Shown here in pieces: positions 48,895 to 60,262 of a stretch of 64,000 nt of DNA. The notes below the pieces were generated by a model. It was given only the letters and a program-made list of their open reading frames with translations. It had not been told where the DNA came from and did not search any database. Position 1 is the first letter of the stretch. Every line of letters begins with the position of its first letter. This DNA comes from Xestospongia muta (taxonomy: Eukaryota; Porifera; Demospongiae; Haplosclerida; Petrosiidae): positions 12,090,192-12,154,191 of the forward strand of contig OY848917.1 in assembly GCA_963693285.1 (NCBI GenBank), given 5' to 3'. The position numbers were made by a program, and so were the translations under genes.

Positions 48895-49063
48895 TTACTC
48901 CTCATTAGTTTCCTTTTTGATCTCACTTATTTCAATCTCTACCTGACTAACAAGTTCCATTGTGTTGATTTCCTTGTCTTCCTTTACCTTCTCTTTCGTC
49001 CTCTTCCTCTCCTCCTCAGTAGCACCTTCTCTTCTGACAACTTCCAATTTTTGTCAGGGCCTA
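48895..49063 (-). CDS. Possible terminal exon, highly charged coiled-coil-like
   Basis: Open to a TAA at 48895-48897. Reads KLEVVRREGATEEERKRTKE, KVKEDKEINTMELVSQVEIE, ISEIKKETNEE. Heptad-like charge pattern. An upstream in-frame TGA means an acceptor must lie within the first codons, and no strong one is seen. No family recognised. Confidence 0.3.
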
Positions 49064-49359
49064 AAAACTTGGGGTACACTGCACAAATATGCAGTGATAG
49101 GAAGAAAGTGTGCAGTAACTGGAGATAATTTGTGCTGTATTAATTTCTGCATTATTTATATTACTGTGACATATAATGATATTTGTTATTAAGCTGAATT
49201 ACACCAGTTAAAACTTCAATGATTTTACTGATGGCTACAGGATTAAATTTTATGCTAATCATGCTAACCTGCTGCTGCTTAAATTGCTTTTAAGGTAAAC
49301 GTTAAATATGCTTGATTTGCAATGTATGAATCAATGACTATAGGAAGTAGCCAATATGA
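49064..49359. other. Nothing recognised
   Basis: AT-rich spacer without exon or repeat signals. Confidence 0.4.
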
Positions 49360-49960
49360 ATATGAACAAGCAAAAGCTTTTGTCAGACTGGTTATCACTA
49401 AAACCAACTGAGACTGCTGATGGGTCAAATACAAGTTGTGATAATACTAATGGTGAGCCTCACTGATTTCAGCCTCATCAAATGGGCAGTAATACACATG
49501 CACTGATGAGAATGAGACTGGTGAAATAGGGAATGATGTTGATGTGGATAATTTAGACTTTGAGGCTGAGCAAATGTCTGGACACAAGATGGTAAGCAAC
49601 AAGGTTGGTGTTGAACATGATGATATTGAACTTGAGCAGGGCCATGGTGATAATGTGGATGACAATGTAAGTACATGTACTGTAGATACTGATTAACAGG
49701 AATTTTTGAAACATTTGAACTGTTCAATGTTGGCAAAAGATTGGTAAATCAAGAAAGTAGATAAGATGCACTCTTTGTTTAAAATACCTGTGAGTAGTAA
49801 TGGCCAATGCATACAAGAATAGAATACCTCCAATTACTACCGTAAAAAGAACCATTAACGGATTACATGTGCTTATGGAACATAAAAAATCTGCCTGCCA
49901 TAAAGCTGTACTCTTGGCACATCAAAAGTATTATGCAATGAAAATCGCACTAACCACACA
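49360..49960 (+). pseudogene. Possible transposon ORF remnant (acidic N-terminus)
   Basis: From about 49360: MNKQKLLSDWLSLKPTETAD...NTNGEPH, stop; then another frame with ETGEIGNDVDVDNLDFEAEQ and VEHDDIELEQGHGDNVDDN before GTAAGT at 49670. Further on: CTLCLKYL and NRIPPITTVKRTINGLH...SACHKAV, which resembles the zinc-finger entry of hAT-type elements. Several frame breaks. Assignment is weak. Confidence 0.3.
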
Positions 49961-50178
49961 TTAACAGCTGGTATTCTGAATATAGATAAAGGCTTATTTG
50001 CCAAAGTATCTTCCCACATGCTTGATGTTTATAATAATGCTTCTTAATAAGAATACTGCTAAAAAAGTGCCAAAGTTCAAACAAACAAAAAGCTTTAAAA
50101 GTCTGAAAAACCTTTGAAAAAAACCACAGCTTTCAGTGAAGAGTCCAGAATTCAATAAAAAGCTGCTGTGTACAGCTA

Positions 50179-50384
50179 ATGACATTTTGTAAGGGTGCTA
50201 TTTCTCACTGCCTGTATTTCCCTATAACACCCTGGTTCAATACCTTTTACCAACATATGGGACCTAGACAGAGACGCAATGTCCACCCTTATCTTCTGAA
50301 AAATGAACATGTGGAGAGCTTCTCGACTCCACCCACTCATCCCAGAATTTATTATAATAATGTTTACAAATAAACAACATTACA
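50179..50384 (-). repeat. Putative 3' LTR of Gypsy-1
   Basis: On the minus strand, the purine-rich AAAGTGGAGGAAAT is followed by TGTAATGTTGTTTATTTG, and a CA end occurs at 50179 (TGACATTTTG on plus). It starts about 135 bp downstream of the last pol-like frame, as expected. No matching 5' LTR remains to confirm the boundaries. Confidence 0.45.
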
Positions 50385-50517
50385 ATTTCCTCCACTTTGC
50401 AGAGGAAGCTGTCTCAGCTTGCAGACCAATTGAAATTACACAAAAGGGATTCATGCACATGATTTAATTGATTAAATACAATACAATACTCACATTGCAT
50501 TACAACCAAATGAGTCA

Positions 50518-52250
50518 TTAGATACCAAGTATCAAGCACATAGTTCTTTGTTTCTTACAACTTTTACAAGATCTTTTCGAACCAAGCCAAAACGTGTCTG
50601 GTAATTTCACAGGACATCGCGTCACTCTATCTGTATTAACATGTATTGGTTCATCTATTGGCTTGTCTACAGGACACATAGTCAGACCATTTGGATGGAC
50701 CTTTAACACACGATACACACCAAAATAGGGTCAAGCCAGTTTTCACTGCTTGCGAAAACTTATTGTGGCATGAAATACCATCACACAGTCTCCAACCACA
50801 AACTTCTGATCTGTACATTTCTTGTCATACTGCTGCTTCTGGGCTCATTGAGATTTCTCAACATTGCCTCGAGCAATCTTCCATGTTGCAGTTAGGTTTG
50901 CCATTAATTAGTTCAGTCATGTAATCATGTATATCCACTAAATAAAGACTCTTAGTGATGGAAAGTGCTTCCTCCATAGGTGTTCTGGTATCCTGACCAT
51001 ACAGTAAGAAAAATGGAGACTCTTGTGTCATAGAGTAACACTTGGTGCGATAGGCAAACAAGTAGCTTTGGGAGACACTCATCCCAATTAGTGCCATATG
51101 TTTGACAATATTTTGCTATCATGGCTCAAAGGATTCAACTAACATCTCCGTTTGTGTGTGATAGGCCACAGTGTTGAACTTCTTGATGCCCATCAAGTAA
51201 CATATTTCACGAGTCAATGAGGAAGAAGATTGGCTCCTTGATCTGAAATCAAAACTTCAGGTACACCATGATGACAAACCACTTCATGAACAAGATTAAC
51301 AAAGTTTACTGGTTTGGTCTCAAGTAGGCAATGCTTCAACCCATTTCATCATATACTTAATAAAAGCAATCACACAACAGTTACCATTTACTGTTAAAGG
51401 CAACTCCATAACATCCACTCCAACATGATGGAAATGACTATGCACTGGGATTGGCGTCAGGGTGGACTTGCTCCTACGAGAAGTACCACTATAGCACAGC
51501 TCAGGCAACTTTGACAATAGTTGTACATGTCACAATACATGGCCTTCCACCAGTACTGTTTTGACAAAGTCCTGTACAAGGCCTTTGGAGAGAAATGACC
51601 AGCAAATCCTCCACTATGGTGAACCTACATAAGACGTTGTTTTGTGAGTAGGGAACACAAACTCATAAGTTCTCTTTTTGCTGATCCACATGAAACAGCA
51701 CTCCATCTTGTAACAGGTAATTAGGGAACATTCCTTTTGAACTTTCTGTGTTAAAACCACCCTCATGTCATGATATAATTTCCAACAAACAGAATCTTCT
51801 CTTCTAACTTCCCCATCTCTTCTTGAACAACCTTTAACCATTCCTCTTGCTGTCTTGCTGTTCTTGCTCTAGGACTGTTTCCAACCCTTCACCACTGGCA
51901 TCAGTGTGTACTACAAAAGGTTTATTGAATTCTGGGTAAGCTAAATTTGGGGACATCTCAAGCAATGTTTTAAAATGAACAAATGCTTTCTCACTCCACT
52001 CAAACCATTTTAAATAAGGGGCAGGCCACCTTGCAGAACCCAGGCATGAACCATCAGTAATAGCTACACAGTCCCAAAAACCTCTGACTGACCTGACATC
52101 CTTTGGCATAGGAACTCATTGACAGCTTGCAGCTTTAGTGAATGAGGTTGAATCCCATCCTTGGATATAGTATGCCCTAGGTAATGGATTCTATCTCTAT
52201 TGAGCAGGCAAGCAGTTTTGGCATCTCCTAGGAGTGTTTGGACTGTTCCA
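50518..52250 (-). pseudogene. Gypsy-1 pol, 3' part (RT end, RNase H, integrase)
   Basis: In order on the minus strand: DRIHYLGHTISKDGIQPHSL (about 52200), LAYPEFNKPFVVHTDASGEG (RNase H start, about 51930), HSGGFAGHFSPKALYRTLSK with NYCQSC (integrase zinc region, about 51590-51510), PVHSHFHHVGVDVMELPLTV (core, first D, about 51430), PFFLLYGQDTRTPM (about 51000) and YRVLKVHPNGLTMCPVDKP (C-terminal GPY/F-like region, 50718-50640). This is the order of Ty3/gypsy pol. Multiple stops and frameshifts. The upstream half continues at 54406 beyond a Harbinger insertion. Confidence 0.85.
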
Positions 52251-52315
52251 CGGTTAGTAAGGGCTTTGCAACGGTATTATTTATTGTTATAACACATATT
52301 ATTTATATTATACAG

Positions 52316-53384
52316 GTCATCACATTGGTGAGATTATGTTGTTACTAGAACATTCAGTGCCACAGACTGGATTGAAAATTTCTGAATGAGTAGAGAACCT
52401 TTTCATATCTTTGCAAACAATTATCTTCTAGACTGTCCAAAAAAATACAGTAATGTGCAGTGCTATTTCAGTAGAATGAAGGATTGTTATAACATTGTGG
52501 TTTCTACCAACGCCTTCAGAGTATCATACCATTGCCAATCTTTTTTGAGTAGCTAGGTCTACTGTGTGTGAAATTGTGCATGAGACTTGTACAGCTATTG
52601 TCGATTGCCTATTGAAGCAATACATATGGTTTCCTTCAGGTGCAGCATTGAATGAGATTGTAGATGGATTCTTGACCAAGTGGGATGTACCAATGTGTAT
52701 AGGAGCTACATAGATATCGATGGTTCACATATACCCATCTGTGGCACAGTAATGAATCACACAGATTATTACAACCGTAAAGGTTGGTACTCTGTCATTC
52801 TGCAAGGTGTTGTCGATCATTCTTACTGTTTTATTGACATAAATGTTGGGTGGCCAGGCAGTGTACATGATGCATGTGTTCTGGCACATTCCTCTTTATA
52901 TTCAAACATCACTGTGAATGGCTTGCTACCAGATAAAGGTATTACAGTTAATGAGATAAAAATTCCTTTATATATGATTGGAGATTCAACTTATCCACTT
53001 GAAACCTGGCTTAAGAAACCATATACACACATTGCATCATTAACTCCAGAACAACAATATTACAACTACAGATTATGTAAAGCACACATAGTAGTTGAAA
53101 ATGCCTATGGTAGATTGAAGGCATGGTGGTGCAGGCTGATGAAAAGGAATGATATGCGTATAGAAATGATACCAACAGTTATAGCTGCTGCATGTGTCCT
53201 ACATAACATATGTGAAGTTCATGGAGAAACTTTTTAAGAATGTTGGCTACATGATATGCAAACCAGTAATGCCCTCCAACAACCAAATGCTACAGCTACC
53301 ATTGGAAACAGAACAGGAGAGAGAGTAAAACAAGTACAAGAAGGTCTAGTATCATATTTTAATAGTACAATAAATAATGAATGA
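52316..53384 (+). pseudogene. HARBI1-like (DDE_Tnp_4) transposase, broken
   Basis: Begins after an ATTATACAG acceptor. Reads TDWIENF, stop, MSREPFHIFANN, ..ISVE, stop, then RIVITLWFLPTPSEYHTIAN, VARSTVCEIVHETCTAIVD (HTH-like), a frameshift near 52710, then DIDGSHIPICG (first D), FIDINVGWPGSVHDACVLAH, YMIGDSTYPLETWLKKPY (second D) and HIVVENAYGRLKAWWCRL (E). A TAA at 53235-53237 is followed by an in-frame tail to TGA at 53384. The DDE triad is visible, but three stops and one frameshift inactivate it. A first exon like the fragment at 15964 was not found. Confidence 0.85.
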
Positions 53385-53394
53385 TGTTTGAACA

Positions 53395-54147
53395 TTCATT
53401 TGTCCAGATCCAGCATGAGTACATTGTGATGATCAATTCATTGTTCGTTGACCAGTAGGGTGATAATATAAATGGCTCATTAACATTTGAAAAAACTGCA
53501 TTTGAAATTCTCTATCTTCTCTTCGCTGTTGTGTTTCTCGCTCCAATGCTCTCTCTTCTAGCTTCATTCATTTTTCTTCTAATTCCATCATTTTTATGTC
53601 ACTTTCTGTTTGTCTCTCTAACATTTGCTCGATCAAATCTACAACATTAGTATCTTTTTCACAGAATGCGTTCTCTTTTGAGTAGACTGTCTAGAAGTAG
53701 GAGTAACTGCTGGTAGTCCAGGAGTAGGAGTAGATGGTCCAGGAGTAGAGTTTGATTGTACTGAAGTGCTTGTCGAAACACTTAAAGGTGATACAACTTC
53801 AGCAGGATCAGCATCATCAACCTATTTTTCAATGTCATTGAATTCTTGTACCTCTGCTGCACTGGTATCAGCAACTATTAGGGGCTCTGTTGCTGGCTTG
53901 TGTCCCAAAATAGCATCAAGAGACTCGAAATAGTCCCAGTGCTATTCTCTTCTCCTGTCTTCTTCTTTTTGTCCTTAACTTTTTTATACTCTCCTCTCAA
54001 TTTCTTAATTTTGTCCCTACACTGCTGATAAGTTCTATCATACCCTGCATCATGTACTTCTTTAGCTATTTTTTCATATACTACCTGGTTTCTTTTACAA
54101 TCCTCCAACTGCACTTTGTGCTTGTATATTATCTTGTCCCCAGACAT
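53395..54147 (-). pseudogene. Harbinger Myb/SANT-like (MADF-type) accessory gene, broken
   Basis: ATG at 54147: MSGDKIIYKHKVQLEDCKRN, then VYEKIAKEVHDAGYDRTYQQ, CRDKIKKLRGEYKKVKDKKK. Then, after a one-base shift at about 53935, DYFESLDAILGHKPATEP and a Ser/Thr/Pro-rich tail. The pattern (Y-x-x-I-A-x-E, R-T-x-x-Q-C-R-x-K-x-K-x-L-[KR]-x-x-Y and Y-F-x-x-L-D-A-[IV]-L-G-H-[KR]-P-A-T) is typical of Myb/SANT-like proteins encoded by Harbinger elements, which help the transposase bind DNA. Faces the transposase gene tail to tail. Confidence 0.75.
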
Positions 54148-54405
54148 CTATGAGCTTAAAACGTTTTGTCTTTAGTCCATGTGGTTCCACTCGTCATTTA
54201 ATGACACATTCTGATAGGTGTGATCACATTTAAGCCCCCACATGACAGTAGTAAGCTGTGCTGTACCATGCAGCACAGTAGCAAAAAAACGTGCCAAGTA
54301 CAGTCCAGGACGGCATGGTACCTGTTCATAAAGCACACTGTAATCATGCTGAACCGTTCCAAATTGTACTGAACCTTGCCAGAGTGCTTGTGTGCACGCA
54401 GTATT

Positions 54406-55495
54406 AGATGAATGGAGCTTCAGATGGTGTTCCTCTAGTCTCTGTAAGACCATAGCAAGATGTTTCTGATGTTCCTTATTCTCCCTGAAAAAATGATAAC
54501 ATCATCAAATATACACTTTACAAAAATCACCAAAATCTCTCAGAAGGTTCTGCATCACACATTAAAAGGTTACTGGAGCATTACATAGGCCGAATGGCAT
54601 GACCTAAAACTCATACAAATCATCATTTGTAACAAACTCCTTCTTACAAGAATTTTCAGCAACTCTGATCTGCCAATACCCTTGTCTAGCATCAAGGGTA
54701 CTAAAAACTTCACTTCCCTTCAACTGATCAAAGAGATCATCAATATGAGGTAACAGGAATAGGTCCTACTTTGTGAGTGTATTTACCTACCAATAATCTA
54801 AGCAAAAGTGTAAAGTCCCATCAGCCTTATTCACCATTACCACAGAACTTCCCCATGGACTTGCCAATTCCCCAATGACCCCATTTTCCAGAATATCTTG
54901 TACCATCCTAGACATTTCCTTCTGGAGGACAAATGGCGCTTGACAAGGGGTTGACACACAGGATCATGTTCATTAGTATGAATATGATGTTCCACATAAA
55001 CAACCTCACCATGCTCCTTCCCATCTAGTGATGATTCTACACAGTTTCCAAAATCTACATGTTCTCAGGTATTCTGTGGACAACATTCTTTGCAAGAATC
55101 ATTTTCAAACTTTCTCTATGACCATCTTCCAATACAAACTGACTGACTGAGACTTGACACACAACTCCAGTATCTAAAATGACATCATCAGTACGTCCAG
55201 CTTTAACCACTAACATTCCATCTTCTTCCTCTATTTCATGAACTTGACCAATCACAGTATGTTTAAACACTTTGCATACCTCCCCAGATGAGGTATCAAC
55301 AGGGACCAATGCACTACCATCTTCAATATCAACAACAACCTCTAACAACTGCAGTTCTTTTGACTAGATCGCATGACTCTTGGGAAAAAAATGAAATCCC
55401 CCTTCCAACACATGGAGTTCTGCCACACAGACATGCAGCATAACATTGTGCTGAGCTGGATTCTTCTCTGTCCTGGCTCAACATCGGAATTTCCA
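54406..55495 (-). pseudogene. Gypsy-1 reverse transcriptase, 5' part, and PR-RT linker
   Basis: Linker 55348-55055 reads VPVDTSSGEVCKVFKHTVIG, LVVKAGRTDDVILDTGVVCQ. RT follows at about 54750-54480: HIDDLFDQLKGSEVFSTLDA, RQGYWQIRVAENS, MPFGLCNAPVTF and a frameshifted Y-x-D-D box at about 54500. Several stops (for example in place of a residue before VMPFGL). RT continues across the Harbinger insertion at 52250. Confidence 0.8.
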
Positions 55496-55765
55496 TCAGA
55501 CCACAAACAAATGGGAGTTAGAACCCTTCTCAATTCTAATAGGTTGTTGACTGTCATTTCTCAAAATGTCATCAGGTTTGTTCAAAACTTTCTCAGTTAG
55601 CTGGCTTTCCTGGCGATTTTTTAACAACTCAAATAACAGAAAGGAAGCTGAAGATCCGGAATCAACTAATGCTTTGACAGGCTGTCCCACAATCATTGCA
55701 GTCCAGTAATACAGTGGTCCAACGATAATGACTGGCTTAATCAAGCAAACTCCACTTTCTTCCAT
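55496..55765 (-). pseudogene. Gypsy-1 aspartic protease
   Basis: GVCLIKPVIIVGPLYYWTAM then VKALVDSGSSASFLLFELL. The D-S-G-S motif is the aspartic protease active site of retroelements. Open for about 90 codons but separated from neighbouring domains by frame changes. Confidence 0.75.
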
Positions 55766-55785
55766 TCTTCATGTAACTGATGGCA

Positions 55786-56475
55786 TTATTTTTCAACTGA
55801 TTCATCTTGTGAACATGAGATGGCACATTTACTTGTCCCAAAGTTTCCAACTTGTCCTGGAGCTTTGCTTGTTGACTTCCACATTAGGCAATCCTCCAAA
55901 AGATGACGAGTACTATGACACTTGCAACATTTTGGTAGAGGGGACCTAACCCTCTCTTTAGACAGGGTTTTTGTTAACAACAACTCCTCTATGTTGCTCT
56001 TCTCCTTGTCACTACAGGATACTTTATCTGACGAATTTATGGCATGAGGCTCGGGGAAGCCATTGTTTGAAGTACTATAAATGGGTGCATCCTGGACAAC
56101 TAACTGCCCCTGCAGCTCTAGCTTCATCTGCAAACGTTTTAGATAATAGAAGGGTCTTCACTTGTCAGAGACCCTGACAAAACAAATCCCTTTTCAACAA
56201 AAGCTTCATCCATTCCTGGTTGGCTTCCATACCTCCATCCAAACATACTTTCAAAATCCTGCACGAAGGTATCAATCGACTCATCAGGCCTTTTTCTTTG
56301 TCCCATCAGTTGTGCTGACATCAAAGCCTCTCATCTCTCAAGTAGCAACTGCTTTTCTAATGCTTCTATCGCATCGTTAAATGTGGCCTTTTCCTTATCA
56401 GAAAGGACATCATACAGTTGATCTGCTCTACCTGACAGCAGCAACAAGTACACAGCACAGAACAACAACAACATA
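55786..56475 (-). pseudogene. Gypsy-1 gag (capsid-like and zinc knuckle), 5'-truncated
   Basis: From 56475 down: VYLLLLSGRADQLYDVLSDK, EKATFNDAIEALEKQLLLER, stop, MSAQLMGQRKRPDESIDTFV (capsid C-terminal region), then about 55930: CCKCHSTRHLLEDC, a C-x2-C-x4-H-x4-C zinc knuckle. No start codon, 5' untranslated region or 5' LTR remains; the sequence breaks at about 56475 where Gypsy-2 begins. Confidence 0.75.
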
Positions 56476-57230
56476 CGTACGATTCAGTAATTGAAAAATT
56501 TGAGAAGTTTTTCCATGTAAGAAAGAATGTTATTTTTGAAAGAGGCCGATTTAACAGACGAAATCAAGTACCCGGTGAGTCAGCAGAGAATGTTATTTTT
56601 GAAAGAGGTCGATTTAACAGACGAAATCAAGCACCCAGTGAGTCAGCAGAGGAGTATATCATGGCCCTATACAAACTTGCAGAAGATTGCAAGTATGGCA
56701 ATATGAAGTCCAAGATGATTCGAGATAGGCTAGTAGTAGGGATCAGGGATTCTAGCCTATCAGAAAGCTTCAATTGGACCCAAAATTAACTTTAGAGTCA
56801 GCTAAGAAACAACAGAAGGAACTCTTTACCTCCAACACTGGAGTCAATACAGTTCAAGCTTTGCGACACCAAGCCTCCAGACAAAATCAACCTAATACCC
56901 TCGTGTACAGTCAAAAGACTTATAAATGGACCAGCAAAGCAGCTCCAAGTTTGGCGGCAGAAATGCACTCAACGCGGTAAAGAGCCTCATAAGAAGGATG
57001 CTTGTCTAGCTAGAGATGCTAAATGTCACCAATGTAATCGCCGAGGTCATTATAGTTAACAATGTCTATCTAAGACGGTAGCTTAAATATCAAGTCATTT
57101 AGAGAAACAGGAAGAACATATTGAAAATGATGAAGAGGAAGATTCGGATTCTGCTTTTCTGGATGCTGTCTCAGACAAAGTGAAAGCAATGGAAAATTAT
57201 ACTCCACCTCAATGGGAGGAAGGAAGAGTT
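56476..57230 (+). pseudogene. Gypsy-2 gag with two zinc knuckles, 5'-truncated
   Basis: YDSVIEKFEKFFHVRKNVIF, FERGRFNRRNQ (twice), SAEEYIMALYKLAEDCKYGN, SKMIRDRLVVGIRDSSLSES, LDPKLTLESAKKQQKE. Then about 56962-57085: C-T-Q-R-G-KEPHKKDAC and CHQCNRRGHYS, stop, QC, two knuckle-like motifs, the first lacking its second Cys (R at that position). Belongs to a different gypsy lineage from Gypsy-1. No 5' LTR; begins at a head-to-head junction. Confidence 0.85.
56525..56650 (+). repeat. 63-bp in-frame tandem duplication in Gypsy-2 gag
   Basis: GAATGTTATTTTTGAAAGAG starts at 56525 and again at 56588. The duplicated unit is 63 bp (21 codons), with three or so differences between copies, so the reading frame is kept. 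Confidence 0.95.
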
Positions 57231-58790
57231 TAAGATTGACACGGGAGCAGCAGCAGTTTCAGACAAGTTCATCAAAAAATTGAAGCACCCAAGTTACAGC
57301 TCCCATCAAAGTGGCTGAATGGCCCAACAGAATACCCATTGGAAGTTCTGGGAGAATTCAAGAGGTACCTCAAGCACAAGCACAAAGTGGTGGTTCGTCA
57401 AATTTTTGTGGTTAAAGGACTGAAGACAAATCTCTTAGGCCTTTCAGCAACCACTTCACTGGAGCTACTTTGCATATTAAACCACATAGAGAATACAGAC
57501 TGGTTAAGTAAATATTCTCAAGTTTTAAATGGATTAGGGACATTGGAAGAGCCATACCAAATCAGGCTAAAACCTAATGCTCAACCATATGCATATTTTT
57601 CCCCTAGAAATGTCCCCCTCTCATATAGAAGCAAATTCAGAGATGAGTTGCAGAGAATGGAATCCCTTGGTGTCATATCCCAAGTGGAATAACCAACTCC
57701 GTGGTGCTCTAGAATGGTTGCTATACCAAAGAGAAATACCACCTAATCAAATGTGTGTTGAGAAGTCTACCTTTCACCAAAAGTAGATGACCTACTGGCT
57801 CAAATGACAAACGCCAAAGTATTTACCAAATTAGATGCCAATTCAAGGTTTTGGCAGATTCCATTATGTCAAGAATCTCGTCTTCTCACAACATTCCTTA
57901 GACTGATGGGTCACTATTGCTTTAACAAGCTTCAATTCAGTATCACCAGTGCCCCTGAGTTGTTCCAAAGATGCATGTCAAAGCTCTTGGAAGGATTTGA
58001 ATGATGTTTGTGTCTAATTGATGATGTACTGATTTTTGGAAAGATCAAGACGAACACAACAGAAGATTGGTAGCAGTTATGGAAAGATTGAAGGAAAGGA
58101 AAGTCACCCTAAACCCACAGAAATGTAAATTTGCAAAGCACTTCATAACCTTTCTGGGGCATATGTTCTGAATGAGAAAGGTGTCCATCCAGATCCTAAG
58201 AAAACCAGAGCTATCGAGCAAACGAATCCATCAAGAAATGTATCTGAAGTGAGAAGATTCCTTAGGATAGTCAATTAATATCGAAAGTTTTCTTACAGAT
58301 TAGCTGACCTATCTCAACCTCTTCAAGAGCTGTTGAAGAAAAAAAAACACTTGGGTTTGGGGTCAACAGCAGGAGTCTGCGTTCACCAACATTAAACGAG
58401 AAATATCCAGACGCTTCATCATGCAGCTTGGGAGCAGTACTTCTACAAAGATGTACTCCTACTTCTGATTAGAGACCAGTCACATTTGCTTCTTGTTCAC
58501 TTACAGAGACTGAACGTCGCTATGGTCAAATCGAGAAGGAGACCTTGGCCATAAGTTGGGCTTGTGAAAAGTTTGCAGATTACCTCTTGGGATAAAGTTT
58601 TTTAATCCATACTGATCACAAGCCACTGATACCATGGTTGGGTTCAAACAACTGGATAACTTGCCGCCAAGAATACTGCGATTTCAACTACGATTGACCA
58701 GATTTAAATATTCCATCTAGCACACCCCAGGAAACCTCTGTACATTCCTGACACTTTGTCTCAAGCTACGTTACCAATAACCAAGAAGAT
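57231..58790 (+). pseudogene. Gypsy-2 protease, reverse transcriptase and RNase H
   Basis: Protease FKIDTGAAAVSD (57231-57266), linker to 57692 (VVVRQIFVVKGLKTNLLGLS, YQIRLKPNAQPYAYFSPRNV), RT KVFTKLDANSRFWQIPLCQE (about 57820), APELFQRCMSKLLEGFE, stop, CLIDDVLIFG (catalytic Y/L-x-D-D box at about 58015), then RNase H with TERRYGQIEKE-type remnants at about 58510 and DHKPL at about 58615. Many stops and frame changes. Order is standard for Ty3/gypsy. Confidence 0.85.
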
Positions 58791-60083
58791 ACTCACCTCC
58801 ATGATAGTGCAGAGAAGCTCATGGAAGTAACTATTGCTAACCTGCCAGTGAGTAATGAAACGCTTGTCAAGTACAGTGAAGAGCAAACAAAAGATCCAGC
58901 TTGTTCTACCTTTATCCAGTATTGTGAGCAGGGATGGCCACAACTAAAATCTCAGTTAAAATCAGCCGTTGAACCTTATTGGGAACATCGAGGAAGTCTG
59001 ACTATGAAAACTGGCTTACTTTATAACCACTGTATTGTGATCCCCAGCTCTATGCAGAAGGAAACTACAGAGAAGATACACGAGGGCCATCAGGAAATCA
59101 AAAAGTGCCAATCAAGAGTAAAAAGAGCAATATGGTGTCTGGGACTCTCATAACAAGTTGCCCAACGAGTGAAGAATTGCAAAGAGTGTTCCAGAGAATT
59201 TGTTCAAAAGGTTGAACCATTGATGCCAACAGCTCTTCCAGAATACCCTTGCCAACAAGTAGGAACCGATTTATTCAACTTTAAAGGAAGAGAGTATCTG
59301 ATTGTTGTTGATTATATCTCACAATATCCTGAAATAGCAAGAATTCCCAGTACCACATCTCAAGGGATTATCTTGGCTCTCAAGAAGGTATTCTCACAAC
59401 ACGAGTTAGAAGTGATAATGGATCACAGTAAAGTTCGGCGCAATTTGCTGAGTTTGCCTTATCTTATGGATTCAAACATATTACCAGCAGTCCTCATTTC
59501 CCTCAGACCAATGAATGTGCAGAAAGAACAATACAGACAGTGAAGAGGATGTTGTTAAAATCTAAGGATCCATTTCTGGCTCTGCTGGTCTTCAGGTCAA
59601 CACCACTCTCATGATGTTAGTTAAGCTCATGATGCTAGTTAAGCCCTGCTGAGTTGTCAATGGGACAACCACTGTGATCTAATGTCACTAGCCAACTAAT
59701 TCCTAAGTGGGATTACTTACCAGAATTTAGAATAAGTGATGCTGAATACAAGGAAAGACAAAAGAAGGACTTTGATTATCATCATGGAGCCAAGCCACTA
59801 CCCCCTATCCACAATTACACCCCTGTTTGGTTTGACTCAAATGGGGAGAAGTTAGGTTGAGTTGTTTCTCAGATGGCTATGCCTAGATCTTACATTGTCC
59901 AAACAGATACAGGACAGTTTCAAAGAAACCGATGTCATCTTAGTCAAGCTCTCACTTCATCTCAAATCACTACCCATGATCCTCAACCTGAGAGCAATCA
60001 AAGAATGACTCGAACTGGTACTGCAATTCAACCCCCAGAAAGACTGAGGCCTTCATTCAAGTGACTCTTCCCAAAAAGGGAGA
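58791..60083 (+). pseudogene. Gypsy-2 integrase and C-terminus
   Basis: HEGHQEIKKCQSRVKRAIWC and CKECSREF (HHCC zinc region, about 59085-59210), PCQQVGTDLFNFKGREYLIV and VDYISQYPEIARIPSTTSQG (core, first D, about 59245-59370), a frame break near the second D, then SYIVQTDTGQFQRNRCHLSQ and TGTAIQPPERLRPSFK, stop at 60064. CCCAAAAAGGGAGA at 60070-60083 is a plausible polypurine tract. Inactive. Confidence 0.85.
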
Positions 60084-60262
60084 TGTGGCATAACCTTTAA
60101 ACAACTCAATACTATTACAGAACTGAACTCAGAACAACTATATAATCCCTTAAATATCCAATGAAGATATACAAGTACAGATCCAAAATACACAATTAAT
60201 ACAATACAAAATACACAATTAATACAATAGTCCAGAGTACATAATCAATACAATTTATTACA
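60084..60262. repeat. 179-bp LTR-like segment between two tail-to-tail gypsy elements
   Basis: Starts TGTGGCATAACC right after the plus-strand polypurine tract of Gypsy-2. On the other strand it starts TGTAATAAATTG right after AATTAAGGAGGGGAGAAAC, the polypurine tract of Gypsy-3. Contains a tandem copy of ATACACAATTAATACAATA. It may be one LTR or a fusion of two truncated LTRs. Confidence 0.6.

Larger units (their letters stand above)
52251..54405. mobile_element. PIF/Harbinger element inserted in Gypsy-1 RT
   Basis: The Gypsy-1 reading EEHHLKLHS stops at about 54405 and resumes as KTACLLNRDRIHYLGH at about 52230. The 2.15 kb between holds a Harbinger transposase (plus) and a MADF/Myb-like gene (minus) in convergent arrangement. 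Clear terminal inverted repeats and target duplication were not found, so the ends are approximate. Confidence 0.75.

Noticed and set aside
49425..49736. His/Ser-rich minus-strand frames
   Set aside because: Antisense of an acidic plus-strand coding remnant (GAT and GTT-rich), which explains the composition.
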